Below the pieces are notes generated by a model. The model did no database searches and was not told where the DNA came from. It saw only the letters and a program-made list of their open reading frames with translations. Below are positions 25,228 to 33,716 of a stretch of 64,000 nucleotides of DNA, piece after piece. This stretch comes from Zobellia uliginosa (GTDB taxonomy: Bacteria > Bacteroidota > Bacteroidia > Flavobacteriales > Flavobacteriaceae): NCBI RefSeq assembly GCF_900156625.1, contig NZ_FTOB01000001.1, positions 868,001 through 932,000 of the forward strand. Direction: 5' to 3'. The translations under genes were made by a program, and so were the position numbers. Every line of letters begins with the position of its first letter. The first letter of the stretch is position 1.

Positions 25228-26115
25228 ATGAAATCAATACAAAGAAATCTTGTTCTATCCGCCCTGCTTTTGACTACGGGTATAGCCTTTTCCCAAAACG
25301 ATAAGGACCAAGACGAAAGCGCGCAAAGCAATATTCAACAATATACGCCCTCAAAACTAATAGGCAAGGGGCAGATAGACCTCAAGTGGTTCAATAACCT
25401 CTACACCCAAACAGAAAGTACTTTTACCGATGGTAAAGAACCACGGCAGACGTTTTTTACTTCTACCTTGGAAGCTTACACCGGAGTGGGACAGAACAAA
25501 CGCTGGAACGTAGGGGCCATTTTCGAATTTCGTTCGAACGTTATAGGCGACCGCTCGGCCCTAGATGTGTTTTCTTTTGACGGTGACCGTGATACGGCCC
25601 GTTCAGGACTTACCTCTATAGCGCCATCGGTCAAATTTGTGCCCTTTAGGTCGATCAGTAACTTTTCGATTCAAAGTTCCTTCTTTATTCCCTTGGTAGA
25701 CAATGAAACCGAAAATGGGGTTTTTCTGGATCAGAAAGGGTATGTGTGGCAGAACCGTTTTTTCTACGATTATACCTTTCCAGGAAACAAATGGCAATTG
25801 TTCAGTGAACTGAATTCGGAACTGAGTTTCGGCGATAAGGAAGAAAGTTTTGCCAATAATAGCCTGAACTTGACCCCTGGGGTTTTTCTGAGTTATTTTC
25901 CCAGTTCAAAATTTACCGTCTTGGCCTTGGCCCAACATTCGCAACGCATCGATTTGGGCAATGACTTTTCGCAAGACTTTACGGCTTTGGGTGGAGGTGC
26001 CAAGTATCAATTGACCCAAGCCCTAAACCTAGAGGCGCTATATACCAACTTTGTACGTGGTAGCAACACAGGGCTCGGACAAACCTTTAATTTGGGCTTA
26101 AGGGCTATTTTTTAA
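25228..26115 (+). CDS. Exported predicted outer-membrane beta-barrel protein, unknown function
   Basis: 295 residues. A signal peptide ends near AFSQN. The mature part is rich in alternating aromatic/polar strands (KRWNVGAIFEFRSNVIG, YVWQNRFFYDYTFPG, ALNLEALYTNFVRG) and closes with LGQTFNLGLRAIF, a strand ending in aromatic Phe as outer-membrane barrels do. I do not recognise a named family. It follows the DUF547 gene, with a 14-bp repeat in the gap, and may be its surface partner. Confidence 0.6.
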   Translation: MKSIQRNLVLSALLLTTGIAFSQNDKDQDESAQSNIQQYTPSKLIGKGQIDLKWFNNLYTQTESTFTDGKEPRQTFFTSTLEAYTGVGQNKRWNVGAIFEFRSNVIGDRSALDVFSFDGDRDTARSGLTSIAPSVKFVPFRSISNFSIQSSFFIPLVDNETENGVFLDQKGYVWQNRFFYDYTFPGNKWQLFSELNSELSFGDKEESFANNSLNLTPGVFLSYFPSSKFTVLALAQHSQRIDLGNDFSQDFTALGGGAKYQLTQALNLEALYTNFVRGSNTGLGQTFNLGLRAIF

Positions 26116-26161
26116 AAGCTGATCATAAATACCGTATTTTAGGAGTCTTATTCAGTGATAC

Positions 26162-27163
26162 ATGCGTATAGTAAGACTCCTTTTTTTATGTTTTCTCCAG
26201 TTTTCGTGTACGAGCCAAGTCCCCGAAAAAATAAACGGGGTAAGTTTCGTGGCTTCTAGAAGTGAAGCTTTGCAAACCCACCTTGAAGAGGTAAAACAGG
26301 TGTATGCCAACCATGCCGCCGTAATGCCCTTTGGTTTTATCAGGGATGTCAATTCGCCCGAAATAATCTTCAATACCGATAGACAGTGGTTTGGCGAGAC
26401 CAAGAAAGGGGCCATGCAGTATATCGGACTCTTGCATCAAAATGGTATAAAGACCATGGTAAAGCCGCAAATATGGATATGGCGTGGTGAATTTACCGGA
26501 ACCCTGCACATGAATTCCGAAGCGCACTGGCAAGAACTCGAAGCTTCTTACGAAAAATTTATAATGACCTACGCCGAAATGGCGCAAGAAACAGGCACGG
26601 AAATATTCTGTATCGGTACCGAACTTGAAAAATTTGTAACGAATAGGCCCGAATACTGGCATAAACTGATTGCAAAAATCAGAACGGTCTATAAGGGAAA
26701 ACTGACGTATGCGGCCAATTGGGATGAGTATCCGAGGGTGCCTTTTTGGAAAGATTTGGATTATATAGGAATAGATGCGTATTTTCCGCTGTCGGATGAG
26801 AAGACCCCTTCGGTCAAGCAGTTGCGTGAGGGCTGGCAACGTTGGAAACCTGATATGGCAGCCTTGGCCGAAAAAACCGGAAGACCTGTACTCTTTACCG
26901 AATTTGGGTATAGAAGTATGGATTATACGGCAAAGAAGCCGTGGCTGGTGGATCGTAACCAAGAAAACGTGAACCTAAAGGCGCAAGTAAATGCCAAACA
27001 GGCACTTTTTGATGAGTTTTGGGGGGAAGACTGGTTCGCGGGCGGTTATGTCTGGAAATGGTTTATCGACCATGATAAAGCAGGTGGGGAAAACGATAAT
27101 CGATTTACACCACAGAACAAACCGGCACAAGAGGTGATTAAAAAAGTCTATAAAAAGTATTGA
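26162..27163 (+). CDS. GH113-like TIM-barrel glycoside hydrolase, lipoprotein
   Basis: 333 residues. The signal sequence ends in FLQFSC (Cys16), an acceptable lipobox. The barrel begins NGVSFVASRSEALQTHLEEV, and the expected catalytic pair of the GH113 (beta-mannanase) family is seen: the acid/base Glu in FCIGTELEKF and the nucleophile Glu in VLFTEFGYRS. GYVWKWFIDHD is the typical last strand. It probably hydrolyses a mannan-type or related beta-glycan at the cell surface; substrate is inferred from family only. The next gene starts 1 base after its stop, so the two are an operon. Confidence 0.75.
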   Translation: MRIVRLLFLCFLQFSCTSQVPEKINGVSFVASRSEALQTHLEEVKQVYANHAAVMPFGFIRDVNSPEIIFNTDRQWFGETKKGAMQYIGLLHQNGIKTMVKPQIWIWRGEFTGTLHMNSEAHWQELEASYEKFIMTYAEMAQETGTEIFCIGTELEKFVTNRPEYWHKLIAKIRTVYKGKLTYAANWDEYPRVPFWKDLDYIGIDAYFPLSDEKTPSVKQLREGWQRWKPDMAALAEKTGRPVLFTEFGYRSMDYTAKKPWLVDRNQENVNLKAQVNAKQALFDEFWGEDWFAGGYVWKWFIDHDKAGGENDNRFTPQNKPAQEVIKKVYKKY

Positions 27164-27164
27164 T

Positions 27165-27884
27165 ATGCGTTCCCTTGTTCTTTTTACTCTTTTGGCCTTG
27201 ATTGTCGGATGCTCTTCCGATCTTGAAAATCAAGACGTAACCCTTAGCGATGCCCTGAAGCAAGACGCTCCCGTACTCGATAATGTAATCGCATGCGCCG
27301 CAAGTAATGAGAACGATCATATGGTAAGCGTTTTTTTCTACCCGAGGGACGGGGCGGGCAACGTACGCTATTATGAAACCGAAAACATAAAGGTTCCAAA
27401 AGATGACTTTGAACAGTATTACCGCATAGACAACCCTGTGTTCGACGTCTTTAACGGATATCTCAAAAAGTTCGAAGTAGTGGTGACCGAGGAAAAATGG
27501 GTCATTGTTTCCTTTGAAGAAGGGGGGAAGATCCATTTGTCAAACCCCATCCGGCTAAAACATCATACAAAGCCTACGGAATATACCGAACAGAGTATTG
27601 TTGTTGATTCGACGGATACTGGCTCGCCCCTTTTTAATTGGACCGATGGGAAATATACGGATTCAAGGATTTACTTTGGAGTCGTTTCCGATAGCGATGA
27701 TAATTTTATTTCAGGAACCTATACCTATGAGCGTCGGTTTCAATATTACGACCTTGAAAACGTAGTATTGAACATTACTAAAGGTACCCCTCCGACATTG
27801 AAAGCCGATAATACCTATAGTTTTACTTTGATGGCAGTAAGTGAAGATAATTGGGTGAACCTTTTTTCTGAAATAGAATTCTAA
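27165..27884 (+). CDS. Lipoprotein of unknown function
   Basis: 239 residues. The N-terminus ends in ALIVGCSSD (Cys16), a good lipobox. The rest is predicted beta-rich, without a family I recognise. VIACAASNENDHMVSVFFYP and the fibronectin-like ending SFTLMAVSEDNWVNLFSEI are notable. It begins 1 base after the GH113-like gene and is probably its co-expressed surface partner. That position suggests a glycan-binding or accessory role, but nothing in the sequence proves it. Confidence 0.7.
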   Translation: MRSLVLFTLLALIVGCSSDLENQDVTLSDALKQDAPVLDNVIACAASNENDHMVSVFFYPRDGAGNVRYYETENIKVPKDDFEQYYRIDNPVFDVFNGYLKKFEVVVTEEKWVIVSFEEGGKIHLSNPIRLKHHTKPTEYTEQSIVVDSTDTGSPLFNWTDGKYTDSRIYFGVVSDSDDNFISGTYTYERRFQYYDLENVVLNITKGTPPTLKADNTYSFTLMAVSEDNWVNLFSEIEF

Positions 27885-27965
27885 AAAAATAAACCGCCCC
27901 CTATCGCCTACTGTGATAATTTTATGAAGAATACAATTTACATTTATGGCGTTACACACTAGGGC

Positions 27966-29231
27966 ATGGTTTTAAGAATACTCGTTTTTCTTCTTGTTAT
28001 CCTTTTAGGGTGGCCTTCTAGGGCGCAAGAAGGAAGGGTGCTCGAGGTCTATATCAAGGGAACTAAGCGGACTAAGGTCTCTTTTTTGAAAAAATTGGTA
28101 GGGCTTCAACCGGGTATGCCTTTAGATTCTGTGCTGTTGAAAGAAGATGTGGCGCGGCTTCAAAGGCTTCCGTCTATTTCACATGCGTATTATCAAGTGA
28201 CCGTATCTCGGAACAATGGGTATGAGGTGTCTTACAACGTAGAGGAAAATTTCACTTTAATTCCCTATGCCAATCTCTTTTCCTCTTCTAACGATGCCTT
28301 TGCATTTAGGGTGGGACTTCAGGAGTTTAATTTTTTGGGAAGGGGGATTACCATAGGAGGCTTCTACCAGTATGATACTTTTAATTCTTTTGGTGTGGGA
28401 CTGAGGGCCCCTCATCTATTTAGTAAAACTACAGGATTATCGGTCAGTTATAACAATTTTACTACCCAAGAGCCCGTGTTTTTTGAAAATACCACGGCCG
28501 ATTATCGGTACAATAACACAGGTTTTGAGCTTATGGGATTGCATGAGTTCAGTTTTAACCATCGGATAGAGCTGGGTGGAAGTCTTTTTTCTGAAGATTA
28601 CACCTATCTGTCGGGGGCGACGAGTACGAGCGTGCCACAGGCCTTAAAAGTAGATAAGCATCTTATGAAGTTTATCTACAATTACGAGAACATCGTCTAT
28701 TATTTCTATTATTTAGAGGGGTTTAAAAGTACCCTTAACTTTCAATATGTGGGCAGTAGCAATAGCAAGCTGCCCGAATTTTTGATCGGTTTCAACGATT
28801 TTGTTTACTACAAGCGGGTAGGGAAAAAAGGCAATTGGGCAAATCGGTTGCGACTGGGGCTGGCCAGTAACGTAAATAGTCCCTTTGCACCATTTACGGT
28901 CGATAATAACCTCAATATTCGTGGGGTGGGCAATACCATTGACCGCGGTACGGGGGCCATCGTTTTTAATACCGAATACCGGCATACGCTGATCGATGAA
29001 AATTGGTTCGTACTACAGGGCAATTTTTTTGTCGATGGGGGGTCTTGGCGTAACCCTGGCGGTAGTTTTAGCGATTTTTCAGACGACCGAAACATTCGTA
29101 TCTACCCTGGGATAGGACTTCGATTGATGCACAAGCGCATCTTTAATGCTATTTTCAGGATCGATTATGGCTACGGCATTACAAAAGATGCTTCGAGGGG
29201 ATTAGTATTCGGAATCGGGCAGTACTTTTGA
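27966..29231 (+). CDS. Short Omp85/BamA-superfamily outer-membrane protein with one POTRA domain
   Basis: 421 residues. A signal peptide (cut near WPSRAQ) is followed by a single POTRA-like domain (about residues 23-100: VLEVYIKGTKRTKVSFLKKL, RLQRLPSISHAYYQVTV) and a barrel. It contains the Omp85 features LGRGITIGGFYQYDTF and IYPGIGLRLMHKRIFNAIFR, and ends GLVFGIGQYF with the C-terminal aromatic. It is much smaller than BamA (five POTRAs) and is like the short TamA/FhaC-type members of Bacteroidota. It may insert or secrete a specific partner. Its TGA directly abuts the stop of the convergent deformylase gene. Confidence 0.78.
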   Translation: MVLRILVFLLVILLGWPSRAQEGRVLEVYIKGTKRTKVSFLKKLVGLQPGMPLDSVLLKEDVARLQRLPSISHAYYQVTVSRNNGYEVSYNVEENFTLIPYANLFSSSNDAFAFRVGLQEFNFLGRGITIGGFYQYDTFNSFGVGLRAPHLFSKTTGLSVSYNNFTTQEPVFFENTTADYRYNNTGFELMGLHEFSFNHRIELGGSLFSEDYTYLSGATSTSVPQALKVDKHLMKFIYNYENIVYYFYYLEGFKSTLNFQYVGSSNSKLPEFLIGFNDFVYYKRVGKKGNWANRLRLGLASNVNSPFAPFTVDNNLNIRGVGNTIDRGTGAIVFNTEYRHTLIDENWFVLQGNFFVDGGSWRNPGGSFSDFSDDRNIRIYPGIGLRLMHKRIFNAIFRIDYGYGITKDASRGLVFGIGQYF

Positions 29232-29762
29232 TCAAACATTCCAATAGGTGTCGTACTCTTCTTGAAAGGTAAGGGTTTCCATAGAAGGCATACGGTCGAC
29301 CAATAGTACTCCGTTGAGGTGGTCGAGTTCATGTTGGGCCACTATGGCCGAAAAATCGTCAAGAACCATCTCGAACCTATTTCCTTTTATATCGTATCCG
29401 CTGAGTTTTACGGTTTTGTAGCGTTTTAACCGGCCGCGTATTCCAGGTATGGAAAGGCAGCCTTCCCAACTATCTATCATTTCATCCGATAGGGTTTCGA
29501 TCGTAGGGTTGATCACTACCGATAAAGGAAAGGACTTTTTGTCGGGGTAGCGCTCGTTCTTTTTCGCTTCCATAGTAAACACCCGTTTAAGGACGCCCAC
29601 CTGCGGAGCTGCTATACCCACGCCCGATTCATTGCGCATGGTAGTGATGAGGTCATCTACAAAGCCTTGGAAATCATCGGACTTTATTTCATCGATGTCT
29701 ACCGCTTCGGATACTTTCCGCAATAGGGGGTTGCCCATTTTAATTACCTCAAGAACTGCCAT
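29232..29762 (-). CDS. def: Peptide deformylase
   Basis: 176 residues. It removes the formyl group from new proteins. All three motifs are present: GVGIAAPQVG (Ile for the usual Leu), EGCLSIPG (metal Cys) and QHELDHLNGVLLVDR (HExxH). Type I, bacterial, of normal length. It reads toward the Omp85-like gene with no intergenic base. The upstream gap to the DUF6503-like gene holds two small inverted repeats (29802-29815 and 29839-29863) that could form hairpins. Confidence 0.97.
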   Translation of the reverse strand: MAVLEVIKMGNPLLRKVSEAVDIDEIKSDDFQGFVDDLITTMRNESGVGIAAPQVGVLKRVFTMEAKKNERYPDKKSFPLSVVINPTIETLSDEMIDSWEGCLSIPGIRGRLKRYKTVKLSGYDIKGNRFEMVLDDFSAIVAQHELDHLNGVLLVDRMPSMETLTFQEEYDTYWNV

Positions 29763-29865
29763 GTTTTATTTTTTTTACTCTATAATCGAGATTAAATGTT
29801 CCGAGGTTGGCCTCGAAATCAAGGTGTACTCCTTTTAATACCTCACCGGCTTGCCCCGAGGTAAT

Positions 29866-30672
29866 TTACTGGGCTAAATTTACAACCTTCTCCGTTTCTA
29901 TTTTCGATAGCTCTTCTAGTGCTCCCTTTTCGTAGAGCTCGGGCAGTTGTTTTAAGGGAGTGCCTATTGGGGCCTTGTAGTTGATATAGTCTTGAAATAC
30001 GATTCCGTCTACATTTCTTCGGTTATAGGCGCTTCTAAAGCGTACTCCCCCGTTATTGGTGCTGTATTTATAGGCCAAATAGTCTACGGTCTTTGTTTTT
30101 GGGTTGATCCAATACATAAAGACGTCATCATGGTCGGTGCCGCCCCCATTTTGATCAAAGGTGATTTTTACGGCCTTGTAATCTCCGCCCTTGACTTTTG
30201 TTCGCCCTATTAGGGTTTTATTTACGGCCTTGTCTTTTAGTTTGTGGGGCAGGGTTGCAAAATAGATGACCGAGTTTAAGGCTTCGGTGTGTTTTATGAC
30301 GTCTTTTTCCGATAGTGTTATAGGCTTGCCGTTTACCTTACGGACGAACTTTCCGTTGTCAAGAACATCTAAGGTGTCTTGTCCGTTTTTTCCAAATGTA
30401 ACCGAGTAGGTATATGCTTTTCCCTTGTTGTGAAAAGTGTATTCTTTTCCCCTGAAGGTAAACCCGTAGAAGGCCGTGTCATAAGCTTGGCCTCCATGGG
30501 CATCAATGGCTTCGTTGACCAAAGCATCGGCCTTGTTTATTTCCCTAAGGGTGCCACGGTCTACCGGTTGTATGGTTCTAGCTTTTGTTTCTTCTTTTTT
30601 TTTAACCTCCTGCTTACAGGACGATAGGCCTATCAAAAGGCTCAGACTTAAAAAATAGAGGGAATTCTTCAT
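29866..30672 (-). CDS. Lipoprotein, probably DUF6503 family
   Basis: 268 residues. A lipobox ends in LIGLSSCKQ (Cys19), followed by a Lys/Glu-rich linker and a beta-rich domain (YGFTFRGKEYTFHNKGKAY, FMYWINPKTKTVDYLAYKY). The pattern fits the DUF6503 lipoproteins common in Flavobacteriaceae, which resemble LolA/outer-membrane lipoprotein-sorting folds. The function is not known. It follows the VOC gene by 8 bases on the same strand, so the two share a transcript from the promoter at 31334. Confidence 0.72.
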   Translation of the reverse strand: MKNSLYFLSLSLLIGLSSCKQEVKKKEETKARTIQPVDRGTLREINKADALVNEAIDAHGGQAYDTAFYGFTFRGKEYTFHNKGKAYTYSVTFGKNGQDTLDVLDNGKFVRKVNGKPITLSEKDVIKHTEALNSVIYFATLPHKLKDKAVNKTLIGRTKVKGGDYKAVKITFDQNGGGTDHDDVFMYWINPKTKTVDYLAYKYSTNNGGVRFRSAYNRRNVDGIVFQDYINYKAPIGTPLKQLPELYEKGALEELSKIETEKVVNLAQ

Positions 30673-30680
30673 ATTCGAAA

Positions 30681-31328
30681 TTAAATTTCAACAATGCCCT
30701 TAGGGCTTTGTATGATTGCTTTTAGGCTTGTGTTTTTATCAAGTTCTATTCGGAACCGTACACCCAATTCCGTAAATATATTTACTAATAGGTCGGGATT
30801 TGGATGTGTACCATACAGTTCAATTAACTTACACCCCATATTTGGTAAAGCCTCATGAGGGTGTGTTTCCGTTTGGCTCCAGTCTACCATAAAGGGAGCA
30901 AGTTCTACTTCGGGTGTGGACAAAGGTAATATGAGTTGCCATTTTAATAGGGTTCCTTCTGTCGTATGGCGGCTTCCTGCGCTAATATTTCCCATTTTCG
31001 CCTTGTATTGGCCCAAAATATCGGCATCTTTTTTAAGTTGTTCCGACTTTAGTGCCCAACGGGTAATTTGGTCCTTTGTAAGCATATCTACGCCCATCCA
31101 CCTTGGTGGCGCTATGTTTTGATTGCTTTCGTCAGCGGCCAAAAGTTCAAGATAACTGCCCTTATCTAGGTTGATCAGTGCGTTTTTAGTGCCTTGCGTG
31201 GAGTGATGGCCCCCAAAGATGGCCCTTACGCCCAATTTCTTTTCCAAGGCAATAACGGCCGAGTCTAAATCACGTACCGTATAGACGATATGGTCTAATA
31301 ATCTATGCTCAAAAGTTTTAGGCTTCAT
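30681..31328 (-). CDS. VOC (glyoxalase-like) family protein
   Basis: 215 residues. The N-terminal [23 protein letters not shown] and [25 protein letters not shown] match the glyoxalase-like VOC fold with a His (LDHIV) and a Glu (LELLA) as possible metal ligands. The C-terminal half ([10 protein letters not shown]) completes the second module. The reaction is unknown. A perfect -7 box lies 6 bases upstream of the ATG, so its mRNA is predicted to be leaderless or nearly so. Confidence 0.8.
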   Translation of the reverse strand: MKPKTFEHRLLDHIVYTVRDLDSAVIALEKKLGVRAIFGGHHSTQGTKNALINLDKGSYLELLAADESNQNIAPPRWMGVDMLTKDQITRWALKSEQLKKDADILGQYKAKMGNISAGSRHTTEGTLLKWQLILPLSTPEVELAPFMVDWSQTETHPHEALPNMGCKLIELYGTHPNPDLLVNIFTELGVRFRIELDKNTSLKAIIQSPKGIVEI

Positions 31329-31333
31329 ACATT

Positions 31334-31341
31334 CAAAGATA
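31334..31341 (-). promoter_or_regulatory. -7 box TATCTTTG of the VOC/DUF6503-like operon
   Basis: Perfect TAnnTTTG on the minus strand, ending 5 bases before the VOC ATG at 31328. The start point would fall on or next to the ATG, predicting a leaderless mRNA. No TTG is seen at the -33 distance. Confidence 0.5.
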
Positions 31342-31409
31342 TTTCAAAAGAGGACAGTTGGGGCATATGTTTCCGAAAATTACCATGGATTCTCCGTAAT
31401 GTGCCGTTC

Positions 31410-31435
31410 TTGACCAAAGAACCTAAATACTTTTG
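31410..31435 (+). promoter_or_regulatory. Promoter TTG-15-TACTTTTG for the SDR operon
   Basis: A perfect -7 box TACTTTTG at 31428-31435 with TTG at 31410-31412. The 15-base spacing is at the short end. It is 28 bases before the ATG chosen for the SDR gene and supports that start over the longer frame from 31305. Confidence 0.5.
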
Positions 31436-31463
31436 TTCCAAAGAAAAATCTAAAAATAATACT

Positions 31464-32210
31464 ATGAAAAGAGCATTAATAATTGGAGGTAGTAGCGGAA
31501 TTGGGAAAGCAACGGCACAAAAACTGTTAAGTGATGGCGTTGAGGTACACGTTGTTGGAACAAACCAAGAAAAACTAGCGGCTTTTAAAGAAGAAGCTAC
31601 GGGGGATTTAACGACCCATAAAGTAGATATTACCAATGCAACCGAACTGGACGGTTTGAATGCGGAAATCAGCGGTTGGGATAATTTAGATTACCTGGTG
31701 AACGCTTCGGGTATTTTTGGACCAAAACCATTTTTGGATCACACTGTGGCAGACTACGATTCATATATGGATTTGAACAGAGGGTTCTATTTCATTACAC
31801 AGAATGTAGCTAGAAAGATGGCGGCTACAGGTGGTGGGTCTATTGTAAATGTAGGCTCTATGTGGGCTAAGCAGGCAGTGAAAGCTACGCCTTCAACGGC
31901 ATACTCTATGCAGAAAGCAGGTTTACATTCCTTAACGCAACATTTGGCCATGGAGTTGGCAGATTCTAAAATCCGAGTGAATGCCGTGTCTCCAGCAGTG
32001 GTCCAAACTCCTGTTTATGACAGTGTTTTTGGAGGGAAGGAAGAAGCGCACGAAGCTTTGCAGGGTTTCCACGGTTTTCATCCAATTGGGCGATACGGAA
32101 AACCGGAAGATGTGGCCAATACCATCTCTTTTTTACTTTCTGATAAGGCTTCGTGGGTAACGGGTGCTATTTGGGATACGGATGGTGGTGTAATGTCTGG
32201 AAGAAACTAA
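31464..32210 (+). CDS. Short-chain dehydrogenase/reductase
   Basis: 248 residues from the ATG at 31464. The frame is open from 31305, but that segment contains the promoter. The motifs are TGxxxGxG-type [17 protein letters not shown] at the N-terminus, NASG (NNAG equivalent) at about residue 82, the Ser of IVNVGSMWA and the catalytic pair in [11 protein letters not shown] (YxxxK). It ends with the typical [13 protein letters not shown]. An NAD(P)H oxidoreductase for an unknown alcohol/ketone. First gene of the SDR/AhpD-like/amine oxidase operon. Confidence 0.9.
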   Translation: MKRALIIGGSSGIGKATAQKLLSDGVEVHVVGTNQEKLAAFKEEATGDLTTHKVDITNATELDGLNAEISGWDNLDYLVNASGIFGPKPFLDHTVADYDSYMDLNRGFYFITQNVARKMAATGGGSIVNVGSMWAKQAVKATPSTAYSMQKAGLHSLTQHLAMELADSKIRVNAVSPAVVQTPVYDSVFGGKEEAHEALQGFHGFHPIGRYGKPEDVANTISFLLSDKASWVTGAIWDTDGGVMSGRN

Positions 32211-32307
32211 GTTTGTTAACCATTGATGGATGATGGAAACGGTTTGTTGTCTCAAAGGAAACATACGAATTGCTTCACCCTCTTCTATTTTTAAAATACG
32301 TAAAGTT

Positions 32308-32610
32308 ATGTACGACATGAAGAATCTAGGGAAGTTAAAAGCTCTAGGGGAAGGATCGGAAAAGGCAATGAAAGCATTTTGGGCCTTTGATCAAGCTGCT
32401 CTAGCAGAAGGTGCCATACCAAAAAAGTATAAGGAATTAATGGCAATTGCCGTAGCTTTGACAACACAATGCCCATATTGTCTTGAAATACACAAAGATG
32501 CGGCAATAGCCGCAGGTGCAACACAAGAAGAGTTGGCAGAAGTTACTATGGTTTCTGCGGCATTAAGAGCAGGTGCGGCAGTGGTGCACGGAACCCATTT
32601 AATGAAGTAA
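32308..32610 (+). CDS. Carboxymuconolactone decarboxylase / AhpD-like protein
   Basis: 100 residues from ATG 32308; the frame is open from 32230 but the family start fits MYDMKNLGKLKALGEGSEKA. The redox motif TQCPYCLEIHKDAA has the CxxC and the downstream His of AhpD-like proteins, with the supporting Glu in KKYKELMAIA. Such proteins are small peroxidase-type or thiol-disulphide enzymes that form trimers or hexamers. It sits between the SDR and an amine oxidase in one operon. Confidence 0.85.
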   Translation: MYDMKNLGKLKALGEGSEKAMKAFWAFDQAALAEGAIPKKYKELMAIAVALTTQCPYCLEIHKDAAIAAGATQEELAEVTMVSAALRAGAAVVHGTHLMK

Positions 32611-32612
32611 GT

Positions 32613-33656
32613 TTGAAAGAGAATTTTTCTAAATATATCATAATAGGGGCGGGGCTCTCAGGTCTAACATCGGCTTATAAATTGTTCGGTCAGGGCGTAA
32701 GTAATTTTACAGTGTTAGAATCGCGAGATCGTATTGGGGGCCGCATTGTAACCCAAGACGGGATTGATTTTGGCGCTACTTGGTTCCAGACACATCACGA
32801 AGCGGTAATTGAGCTTTTAAATGAGCTGGGTATAGAAAAGTACCACCAATATAATAAAGGGAAGAGCGTATTGGTCTATAGCACCATGGCACCCGAACAT
32901 TATTTTGAGAATGACCCGAACACCCCATCTGCCTATCGTATTAAGGGAAATTCGCAGGCTTTGATTCATGCATTGGCTAAACCTGTGTTAGACAAAATAC
33001 AGACCAATACTAATGTTTTAAGCATTTCAGAAACAGAAGAAGGAGTACGGGTAGAAACGGATAGAGGTTTATTTTATGGAGAGAAGGTTATTGTTACCAT
33101 TCCGCCTAAAATAGCTACCCGTATTTCCTTTTCTCCTGAATTGCCTGTTGAGGTCGGAGTTGTTATGGATAAGACCCATACCTGGATGAGCAATGCCATA
33201 AAAGTGGGGTTGACATTTAAAGAGCCGTTTTGGCGAAACAAGAATTTTTCAGGGATGCTTATTGGTCAAGTGGGGGCCGTTACGGAATTGTACGATCATA
33301 ATGATGCGGAGAATTCTCATTTTGCCCTAATGGGCTTTGTAAATGAAGGGCTAAGAGATACTTCCGAAGCAAATAGAAAACAACGGATTCTTGACTACTT
33401 ATCTAAATATCTAGGGCCCGAAGTTTTGGAGTACCTGACGTATGAGGAAAAAGATTGGTCTAAAGATAAACATACTTCTTGCGAGACTATAAAGTCTATT
33501 TACATGAGTCCTTCTTACGGAAATCCGGTTTTTGATAAAAGCTATTTGAACGGAAAACTTAGGTTTTCAGGTGCGGAGACTTCTCTTGTTCACGGTGGGT
33601 ATATGGACGGTGCCATTATCAGTGGAATCAATGCGGCACAAAAAATTATGGGATAG
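32613..33656 (+). CDS. Flavin-containing amine oxidase family protein (TTG start)
   Basis: 347 residues, starting with TTG two bases after the previous stop. The FAD loop IIIGAGLSGLTSAYKL begins at residue 9 and the next in-frame ATG is far inside, so TTG is the only good start. FTVLESRDRIGGRIVTQDG is the FAD ribose motif. The C-terminal GAETSLVHGGYMDGAIISG matches the last FAD-binding segment of amine oxidases. It is shorter than the usual 430-500 residues because the middle substrate domain is reduced. The substrate is unknown. Confidence 0.85.
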   Translation: MKENFSKYIIIGAGLSGLTSAYKLFGQGVSNFTVLESRDRIGGRIVTQDGIDFGATWFQTHHEAVIELLNELGIEKYHQYNKGKSVLVYSTMAPEHYFENDPNTPSAYRIKGNSQALIHALAKPVLDKIQTNTNVLSISETEEGVRVETDRGLFYGEKVIVTIPPKIATRISFSPELPVEVGVVMDKTHTWMSNAIKVGLTFKEPFWRNKNFSGMLIGQVGAVTELYDHNDAENSHFALMGFVNEGLRDTSEANRKQRILDYLSKYLGPEVLEYLTYEEKDWSKDKHTSCETIKSIYMSPSYGNPVFDKSYLNGKLRFSGAETSLVHGGYMDGAIISGINAAQKIMG

Positions 33657-33716
33657 TCGTTAGTGTTCTGTTTCTTTTGCGACGAAGTATTCGTAAACCT
33701 GTACCAACCCCGATCA

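Noticed and set aside
29802-29863. Two small inverted repeats (CGAGG-TTGG-CCTCG and TACCTC/GAGGTA) between def and the DUF6503-like gene
   Set aside because: They follow the DUF6503-like stop but lack a T-run; they may be a weak or Rho-assisted end, and I could not support a firm call.
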